64,000 bases of DNA, taken from Ziziphus jujuba (Eukaryota > Streptophyta > Magnoliopsida > Rosales > Rhamnaceae). The notes under the pieces are model-generated. The model saw only the letters and a program-made list of their open reading frames with translations, was not told the DNA's origin and did not search any database. Where the stretch lies: the NCBI RefSeq assembly GCF_031755915.1, contig NC_083388.1:25947001-26011000 (forward strand), written 5' to 3'. The position numbers and the translations under genes were made by a program. Below, in pieces: positions 57,434 to 64,000 of the stretch. Each line of letters starts with the position of its first letter. The first letter of the stretch is position 1.

Positions 57434-58563
57434 TGATGCGAATTCGTCCGAACTCGTACAACCGACAACCCGCTGGGGTGCAACGGATGAAGGTGGGACC
57501 AATCACTAGAGCACAAGCCAAGAAGTTCAAGGATAACCTTGCTGTGCTTATTCAAAGGATAAATCATAATCAAGAAGGGATGATCCTGACCAAAGAACCA
57601 AGACCTGTTTTGCTGATACAAGCGCTAGAGACTGGTACGGACCCGGGTGACAGTTTTGGTACATTTTTTGAGTCCGGGAAGCATGAACTGGTTCCAATGA
57701 TTTATGGGTTCAATACATATGCCTAAGAGGTCATGGAATCAAGTTAAAGCAGCCTCAAATGCAATCAAAAAGGGCTTGTATGGACAACTTCAACAATTTG
57801 GCCCAATTTGCTATATTGCTTGCTAGCTTTACTGTATTTTACTGTATTAGTCTTTTCTTATTTTTCCAAGCATGGGCAACGTGTGGGCCTTCATATTCAG
57901 CTCATTTGGCATCCTAAAAAGCATCTAGAAGCTGATTTGGAGCTCAAAGAGGTCAAAGATTGATCAAAGTCAACTTGATCAAAAAGGCTAGCATTTTTAG
58001 TTTCCTAATTTGTTTTTACTTTTTGTTTTAGGAAACTACCATTACTTTTTGGCTTTTATTTATTTATTTTCTGGACAAATAACTTTAGGAAGGTTTTTAT
58101 TTTATTCTTTCCATTGTAAATTAATTAATTCCTAATTTAATATAAAGGAATTAATTAATCAAACTTAGATTAGGAAAGGAAGTATAGTTTCGGCCAACTA
58201 GGTTTCTTTATGTGTGGTGGCCGGTTTTCTTTATGTTCTAGGGTTTTTAAGTTGTCTATTCAAAGCCTATTTAAGGGCTTATTTTTCAATAAGAATACAA
58301 CTTTGATTTGATTGAGAAAATACTTGTGAGATTAATTATCTCTTTGTTCTTTGAGAACACCTAAAATACCATTAGAGAATTGGTTGTTTTTGCTTGACTT
58401 ATCAATAGGTTTTCCATCCCCTATTGTGGCATCTACATTATACCAAGGTTTCTAACCATAGGTTGGTTAGGGGTTGAGGTCAATTCCATTAGAACTTGAA
58501 CTTAATTAAGATCCGGGCTAATATAATACGGGTTTAGGAGCAGGTCATCCTAGGTTCGTATCA
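57434..58563 (+). repeat. E1 3' LTR
   Basis: A 1130-bp LTR from TGATGCGAATTCG to TTCGTATCA, followed by the TSD GAGAA. An ORF through 57726 carries the [15 protein letters not shown] tail and ends GFNTYA, as in the 5' LTR. Confidence 0.95.
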
Positions 58564-59051
58564 GAGAATGCCAATGATTGTAATGCCATACGGTGTCCTT
58601 GAATGCAATGTGGGAATATAAAAATCCATACTATTAGGAATATTAAAGGCCATATATATTGGAATGGGTTTGATGTCAACTATCAGCGATGGATTTGACA
58701 TGGTGAGTCATGTGCTGACAATATGTTGATGAGATAGGGTTTACATGTGTTAACTTTAATAAAATTGGATATAAATCTGACCCATTCATCATGGCTTCAC
58801 AAGCTCAACAAATATTTTATGTTGAAGATCAACTTGATTCGAGATGGTCTGTTGTTTTAACTCCACCACGATATTCTACTTTTGTTGAAGAAGAATTGGT
58901 TGAAGAAGATGTTCTTGGCAATACTACGATGGCTCACAATCCATTTGCCATACAATTGCCAAGTGTTGATGAAAATGATAATGAGGATGAATGTGAGAGT
59001 AGCTATGTTCATAATGACTATGAGGGAATATGGATAAACAATATCTTCTAA
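58564..59051 (+). pseudogene. CACTA TNP2 transposase remnant: zinc domain end joined to C-terminus
   Basis: 58564-58720 completes the Transpos_assoc domain begun at 39419: ENANDCNAIRCP, a TGA where the second Cys of CPC is expected, then MQCGNIK and HIYWNGF. The sequence then jumps directly to the C-terminal DUF4216-like region: GFTCVNFNKIGYKSDPF, IMASQAQQIFYVEDQLDSRW, SVVLTPPR and an acidic tail ending NDYEGIWINNIF at 59051. The catalytic core of several hundred codons is missing at about 58725-58740. The transposase is non-functional. Confidence 0.85.
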
Positions 59052-59612
59052 ATAAATTGGTACGTATATTTATTAACTTATGTTTTAAGTAATATTTATG
59101 ACATTTATTATTATTCATTAAATTTTATTTTTGATCCGCTTCATTATGTATTTTCCACTTTTAATTAGGAGAAATGTGTCTCGCCAAATCTTAAAAAGGT
59201 AATATTCTACTAAATTACAAATTTAATAATGATTAGTATTTTATTTATTTTGCATAAGTGTTAATAATTTTTTAAAATTTTCCATATGCAGTATGAGGGT
59301 GTAATATCGTCAACAAGAGAACGTCAACTTCCATCTCAATGAGTATGCATTCATGGAAGTTTAATTAATATTAAATTTGTTATGGAAAAATACAACAGTT
59401 TACAAATTATGTAAAAATATGTCAATGAGATAATATTTAATTTATTTGATAATTAATTTGTTATGAAAAAATATTTATTTTAAATTTTTGTATTCTAATT
59501 ATTTTGGATGGAGCTAGTTTTAATTTTTTTTGTATTTTAATTATTTTAATTATTTTTATATTTTTACTATTTTAATAATTTTTCACAAAAATTTTTTTTT
59601 TAAAAAAAAAAA
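59052..59612 (+). other. CACTA 3' non-coding region
   Basis: AT-rich DNA between the transposase C-terminus and the right subterminal repeats. No feature is recognised beyond poly-T/poly-A runs. Confidence 0.55.
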
Positions 59613-60197
59613 AGGGTGACGCATTAATACATAACAAAGTCGCCTAACATATTTGGTGACCTTCAATTTGCTATTTTTAGCAACTCATATATTTAGCAAT
59701 GTGTTAAAAAAAGTCTCTAATACACTTTTAGCGACAGTGTGGTGAAGCATCGCTAAATAATGCGTCGCTATAAGTGGATTGTTAGCATGCATCGCTAAAA
59801 GTCAATATGCGTCACTAAAAACTCAACGATAGACGACTCTCCTAGTGCGTCTCTAAAAATCTATCGGAGTTGTTAAAAACTCAAAGATAGGTGACTGTTA
59901 TGATGCGTCCCTCAAAATCAATATGCATTGCTAAAAACTCAAAAATAGGCGACTCTTATGGTACGTCGCTAAAAATCTATCTGAGTCGTTAAAAACTCAA
60001 AAATATGTTACTCGTATGATGAGTTGCTAAAAATCAATCTGAGTTGCTAAAAACTCAAAGATAGGTGACTCTTATGATGCATCGTTTAATGTTTTATAGC
60101 TTTAGCAACATGACGTTAGACGATTCCGTACGATACGTCATTATTTATTTTATACGACGCATTTATTGCATTATTTATCAATGCGATTCTAGTAGTG
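59613..60197 (+). repeat. CACTA right subterminal repeats and terminal inverted repeat
   Basis: 59813-60085 is a ~58-bp tandem array, about 4.6 units, each GCTAAAAACTCAAAGATAGG, TGACTCTTATGATGCGTCGC, TAAAAATC. Before it lie looser TCGCTAAA/GCGTCGCTA motifs (59640-59812). The element ends ...ATTCTAGTAGTG at 60197. A 3-bp TSD would be ATA (60198-60200), untestable without the left end. Confidence 0.88.
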
Positions 60198-60214
60198 ATA
60201 TATATTGTGAGTGT

Positions 60215-60251
<37 letters not shown>

Positions 60252-61389
60252 CACATATATATTTGTTGAATAATTTTGTATATACATAATTATTTACCAC
60301 TGTTCTTGGCTAGGTGGTGAAGAAAGAAGTTATCTTTTTGTGCATACACTTCAAACAATTTATGAACTTTGTGCTGTTTTTATTTTTATGTATTAAATAT
60401 TCTCGAATTTTCCTAGATTATCTTTTTCTTTTTCATTTTCATTTTTTTATGAAAAAATTTGTAACATTTATAAAATTTATTAGTATTATTATTATTTTTT
60501 AATATCGTGATGCTTGCCAGACCACAAGCGCGCTTCGTGGCAAGTCAAATCCAGGTCATCGTTTATTTTATAAGATTCAAAATGTTTGACCCTTTTTTAT
60601 TTATTTATTATTATTTTTTTTTTGTCTATCGGAAGCAAGGATCGGTGAACATTGACAGTGTGATATACCAGTCCACTAGAGGAAGTAAAATGAAATGGAA
60701 TTGTCTGAGCACCAGAAGCTTCTCCATCCCTATTGCCCTTTTTGAATGATTACCCATTTTTGTTTTGATTTCATTTCCATGGCTTTCACTTCTGCTATGC
60801 CGTTACTACTCACTCTCAACAGTAAGTGGTTTATCCTTCAATGCCCCAAGTTGTAAAAAAAATGGTAACTTTATCAAAGTTTTTAAACGTGGGGAATAAT
60901 TATCTTCTGATTGCTGAACTGGTATGTGAAGTCTGAGAATTACCTGAACAGTGCCAACAAGGTGTCTGATGAACTACCCCACAGGGGATGTCCCTTATTT
61001 TTTGGGTTTGTCTCGAAATGGGTAGTATCTCAGAATTGTTATGGAACTCATTGGGGAGATGCAAATTGATGAAGCTTATGCGGAACCAATATACATTATC
61101 TGCTGTTTTTAGGTGCTGTTCTAGTGAGGGAGAGTCTCCCTCTCCCTTTCCCTCTAAGAGTAACCAAATCGCTCCGTTTATCTTGGCGTCGTTCAATGGG
61201 TTACTCCACCATTTCGATCGAGAAGTGGACGCCGGAGGCTCAGCAACCCAACGCATTCCTCCGGGAATCATCTTCATCGTCTTCCATACGGGCACCCTTC
61301 AAGAAGATGATACATGACGCCCAGGAGGCCGCCGACTGTGGGGGATGTGTGGTCGAGACCCGGTGGTGGTGGAGGGATTAGCAGGGTCA
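60198..61389. other. Intergenic, (AT)n run and unrecognised frames
   Basis: (TA)n microsatellite at about 60219-60246, then AT-rich DNA. 60900-61390 is less AT-rich with overlapping open frames on both strands (for example 60900-61295 minus, 60988-61317 plus) that resemble nothing I recognise. A possible broken exon, but no splice or family evidence. Confidence 0.5.
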
Positions 61390-61870
61390 TTCGAGACGGC
61401 GAGAGCTCTCAAATTGCAAATGCTTGTAGGGAGACTCTCAAGCCTTGCAACCTTTCAAACGACAACTTGAAAAAACAGAGTATAGTTCAATGGATGAGAG
61501 CACTGCTTTTATTCTCGTCCCGCTTAAATCTAAGCTACTTATACATGTTGGAAGACTTGGAAACATGACCATAAATGTGCTGCTAGAAAAATTAATTGCT
61601 TGAGATTACAAGTGCTGCTTGGAAGATTCACAAGGTCTTTACAGTTGCCAAGATTCAAAAGGACTCAAGTTTTTCCATTGACCCAATTGATAGGGCATTC
61701 TCTTTATTGCACACCCCTCCAGATACGTTAGTTTGATATTTCTTGATAGCTCTGGAAGTTGAAGTGAACTTGTACAGCATCAAGATTTAAAGTCTCAAGG
61801 TTAAAAGTGCTTAGAGTACTAACTAAGATCTATCTGCCTAGCTCAACTTCCAAAGATCCTGCAATATATT
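61390..61870 (-). pseudogene. TNL-4: isolated LRR fragment
   Basis: Minus-strand leucine-rich repeats in shifting frames: LSTFNLETLNLDAVQ (near 61790), LNLGNCKDLVNLPSSTCNLK (near 61640), FPSLPTCISSLDLSGTRIKA with VLSSIELYSVF (near 61540) and RLESLPTSICNLRAL (near 61430). The LDLSGTxI and LPTSICNL patterns are typical of TNL LRR exons and resemble TNL-3. Stops and frameshifts throughout. No TIR or NB-ARC nearby. Confidence 0.78.
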
Positions 61871-62409
61871 ATTTAAGATAGAAATAAAAGGTTTTGATAT
61901 GTTTCCTAGCATATGATAATTTACAATGTTCGTCATGACTCATGTTCTACAAAACTACAGCATACCTGAACGCCATCACGAAGTTGCTTTAGTTTGGCTG
62001 TTACACATTTTTAAGTATAACAGTATTGTGTGTGGTAAAATTTGATGGCAAACATAATTCTGAAGGGATTCTATCCCAGAGAAAATATGCAACTACGTAT
62101 CCAACCTGTAGAGTGAGGAGATCCACTAGCACTTGCAAATGGTAATCCTTTTATATTGAGCAACAAATTAAATTAGTGCCAATTGATATTTTGTTAAAAA
62201 TAGCATAAGAAGAAAATAAAAATTAAAGAAAGAAATAAGAAAATAAATAAGAAGGTTAGACCAAATTAGAAGAGACCTATACCTAAACCTACTTGACATG
62301 AGGCTGAGCTGATCACTTTGTAGTGTGTATAAACACAACTACAAGCCGTCAGATTTGTTTTAATCTACCCTTAAAAAGTAGGTTTTAGATATTAGCTGTG
62401 GCCCTGATA
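61871..62409. other. Intergenic upstream of F-box sequences
   Basis: No gene or repeat recognised. 62205-62255 is A-rich. Confidence 0.5.
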
Positions 62410-62496
62410 ATGCCAATGATCATGGACCATCTTCCCGAAGAGTTAGTGACTAAAATCTTGTTAGATTTGCCGACAGAAGATCTGGTATGCAATTAA
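62410..62496 (+). pseudogene. F-box domain fragment
   Basis: MPMIMDHLPEELVTKILLDL then PTEDLVCN and a stop. It is the first ~25 residues of an F-box, nearly the same as the start of the gene at 63009. After GAAGATCTG the match ends at GTATGC, which looks like a splice donor, but no second half follows. Probably a partial tandem duplicate; a spliced first exon is less likely because the downstream gene has its own complete F-box. Confidence 0.75.
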
Positions 62497-63008
62497 TTAG
62501 TGTTTTTTTTTTATTATTATTATTTTTTTAAAGAAAAAAAAAAGAAAAGAAAAAACTGTTACATTCTGATTCTCTCACTCAATTAATTAACTAATTAAAG
62601 GCTCTCCTACAGGATCGTCCTCTTTTCTAACCTGTGAGTCTATGTGGCATTAAATTAATTGGTTATTAAAGATGAGTAAACATTCTTAATTGACCTTGGA
62701 TATGCTTTGCATCAGTAGCACGTGTTTTTCAAGTGAGGCAAGTGGAGGATGTAATTTGAACCCGCATCCGAATGCGTGTGAATAGAGGGAACCCATATGT
62801 GAATCTGACCTTGGATATGCTTTCCATATGGTGCATATACATATATATATATATATATTTGCTTCTAAGTGTGGCGCACGGTTAAACTCACATGAGAATC
62901 AGATTTATAGATATCGTTTAGTTACCTTGAGTCTAAAACTATCTATATTATTATTACTTTCCGATTTCATATTATTATAATTATTGTTATTTTTTTCAAC
63001 TCCAGTTA
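62497..63008. other. Spacer between F-box copies
   Basis: AT-rich with an (AT)n run at about 62840-62860. A pyrimidine-rich TTTTTTCAACTCCAG just before 63006 resembles a splice acceptor, so the downstream gene may have an upstream untranslated exon. Otherwise nothing is seen. Confidence 0.5.
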
Positions 63009-64000
63009 ATGTCGAAGATGGAGGATCTTCCGAAAGAGTTGGTGATTCCAACCCTGTTACATCTGCCGGCAGAAGATCTTGTCCGATGCAAAAGCGTTTG
63101 CAAGGCATTATACTCCATTATTACGAGTCGCCCATTTATTGATGTAGGCCGGAAGATAAGGAATTCTTATATTCTTGTCAAATACGAGGAGGATCCTATT
63201 AATTGCCATCATGCCATCTCTTTACTTTCTGATGAAACCCTTGAAATCATTGATACCCAACCAGTATTATCCCATACTCCATTAATGGATTCAATGTCGA
63301 TTCGTTACAGAGATTCTGTCACCGTAGTGGGCTGTTGTAATGGTGTGGTATGTCTTAGGTGCATACCACCACATGATGAGTATGTCCTGTGGAACCCTGC
63401 AACAAGAGATTGAAAAATTATTCCAGATGGATTATACAAAAGCAATCCAGATAAGAACATGTTTCGACATCAAAATATGGGGTTCGGTTTCAATTCCAAA
63501 AACAATGATTACAAACTAGTCTCAATCCAACGATTGTATGAAAACAATCCATTCCACCCTGTTCGACCGTGCCAACAGGAGGTTGAAGTATACAACTTAA
63601 AAACAGGTTGTTTGAAATTGCTACCAGATATCATCCCAACTAGTGATATGAAGTTAGCTAAAAGATGCAGCTGCGGTGGTGAAATGTTTTCATGGTTGGT
63701 ATGGAATGAAGAGTATGGAGAACATGTTATTTCATTCGACATAAGCAATGAGGTATTCGTAACAACACCTTTGCCTCTTCCTTGTATAATTGAAAGTCAT
63801 GATTGTAGGAATAGACTTATGTTTCATAATAAATCCCTTGCTCTTGATCGTTGTGTTAAAGATAGAAATAATGATACAGAGACCCATAACATATGGGTAT
63901 TGGGTGAATATGGTGTCAAGGAGTCATGGACTAATATATTTGATGTTGGACCCTTTGAACCCCGTACTAAGAGTATAAGTGGGTTTTGGAACAACAATAA
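63009..64000 (+). pseudogene. F-box/FBA gene with one in-frame stop, continues past window
   Basis: F-box proteins are substrate receptors of SCF ubiquitin ligases. ATG 63009 opens MSKMEDLPKELVIPTLLHL with PAEDLVRCKSVCKAL, a canonical F-box at residues 5-45. Then come GCCNGVVCL and YVLWNPATRD, the usual entry to the F-box-associated (FBA) domain. A single TGA at 63411-63413 follows ATRD. The same frame then stays open to the last base, with FGFNSKNNDYKLV, EVYNLKTGCLKLLP, WLVWNEEYGEHVISFDIS, TPLPLP and IWVLGEYGVKESW, all FBA features. So about 330 codons are collinear apart from one stop. It could be a recent pseudogene, a sequencing or assembly error, or a truncated 134-residue F-box protein. 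The 3' end is outside the window. Confidence 0.88.

Larger units (their letters stand above)
39505..58563 (+). mobile_element. Ty3-gypsy element E1, carrying nested A3 and E2
   Basis: 5' LTR 39505-45639 (interrupted by A3), PBS 45640-45653, leader, gag 46811-47412 (interrupted by E2), gag-pol 54886-57433, 3' LTR 57434-58563. TSD GAGAA at 39500-39504 and 58564-58568. LTRs start TGATGCGAA and end TTCGTATCA. The LTR pair is subfamily-specific: both E1 LTRs encode the DAN...ITRAQAKK variant, while E2 LTRs encode VIPPEPAPP...ITRAQIKR. Without insertions E1 is about 6.6 kb and lacks RNase H and most of integrase. Confidence 0.95.
37312..60197 (+). mobile_element. CACTA (En/Spm) transposon, internally deleted, with nested gypsies
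   Basis: The right terminus (60181-60197) is the inverted complement of CACTACTAGAATCGCAT, the CACTA signature. Both sides carry subterminal repeats with (G)GCGACG and CGTCGCTAAA-type motifs (37312-38960 and 59613-60090). In between are the first and last pieces of a TNP2-type transposase gene (39419-39504 with 58564-59051). The element was already reduced before gypsy E1 entered it. The left terminal CACTA is not found; the start given is the first recognisable subterminal repeat. Without the nested 19.1 kb the remnant is about 3.8 kb. Confidence 0.85.

Noticed and set aside
60523..60545. Near-palindrome CCACAAGCGCGCTTCGTGG
   Set aside because: Short and isolated, with no terminator or gene context in this plant DNA; treated as chance.
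60900..61381. Overlapping open frames on both strands as a host gene
   Set aside because: No recognised domain, splice structure or clear start; the adjacent minus strand is decayed LRR sequence. Left as unassigned.

Overview
This is plant nuclear DNA, most likely from a woody eudicot. It holds TIR-NBS-LRR (TNL) resistance-gene sequence, a class absent from grasses. It also holds Ty1-copia and Ty3-gypsy retrotransposons primed by initiator tRNA-Met, a CACTA DNA transposon and a plant F-box/FBA gene. I see no organelle, bacterial or rRNA sequence. Almost everything before 60.2 kb is transposon or broken resistance gene. The only near-intact host gene is the F-box gene running off the right edge. 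Species cannot be named from the sequence. Layout, left arm (1-9287): an LTR of a long-LTR gypsy family (family A, + strand, cut by the window edge), a decayed gypsy pol with polypurine tract and 3' LTR of a related family (B), and a truncated family-A LTR (- strand) abutting the TNL-1 pseudogene. Resistance-gene core (9359-36842, - strand): TNL-1 (TIR and NB-ARC, LRR lost). TNL-2 has its TIR exon split by a Ty1-copia element (copia-1, 13352-28127), itself split by a 9.6 kb family-A gypsy element (A1, 14435-24072). TNL-3 has its last domain separated from the LRR exon by a second copia element (copia-2). Both splitting insertions of TNL-2 show exact 5-bp target-site duplications (TSDs). Right nest (37312-60197): a CACTA transposon with tandem subterminal repeats and a gutted TNP2-type transposase. 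A gypsy element E1 (39505-58563, TSD GAGAA) sits in its second exon. Inside E1, a sister element E2 (47413-54885, TSD GTTGG) sits in gag, and a further family-A element A3 (40462-45452, TSD GAATT) sits in the 5' LTR. Inside E2 is an inverted solo LTR (50434-51576, TSD TCCGT). E1 and E2 share one internal pol deletion, so they look like a non-autonomous lineage that multiplied after losing RNase H and most of integrase. Right end (60198-64000): a decayed TNL LRR fragment (- strand), an F-box exon fragment and an F-box/FBA gene with one in-frame stop. No new defence or metabolic system is evident. The main value is a well-resolved insertion history written over a TNL cluster, plus a few odd element architectures. 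No gene in the window can be called fully intact.
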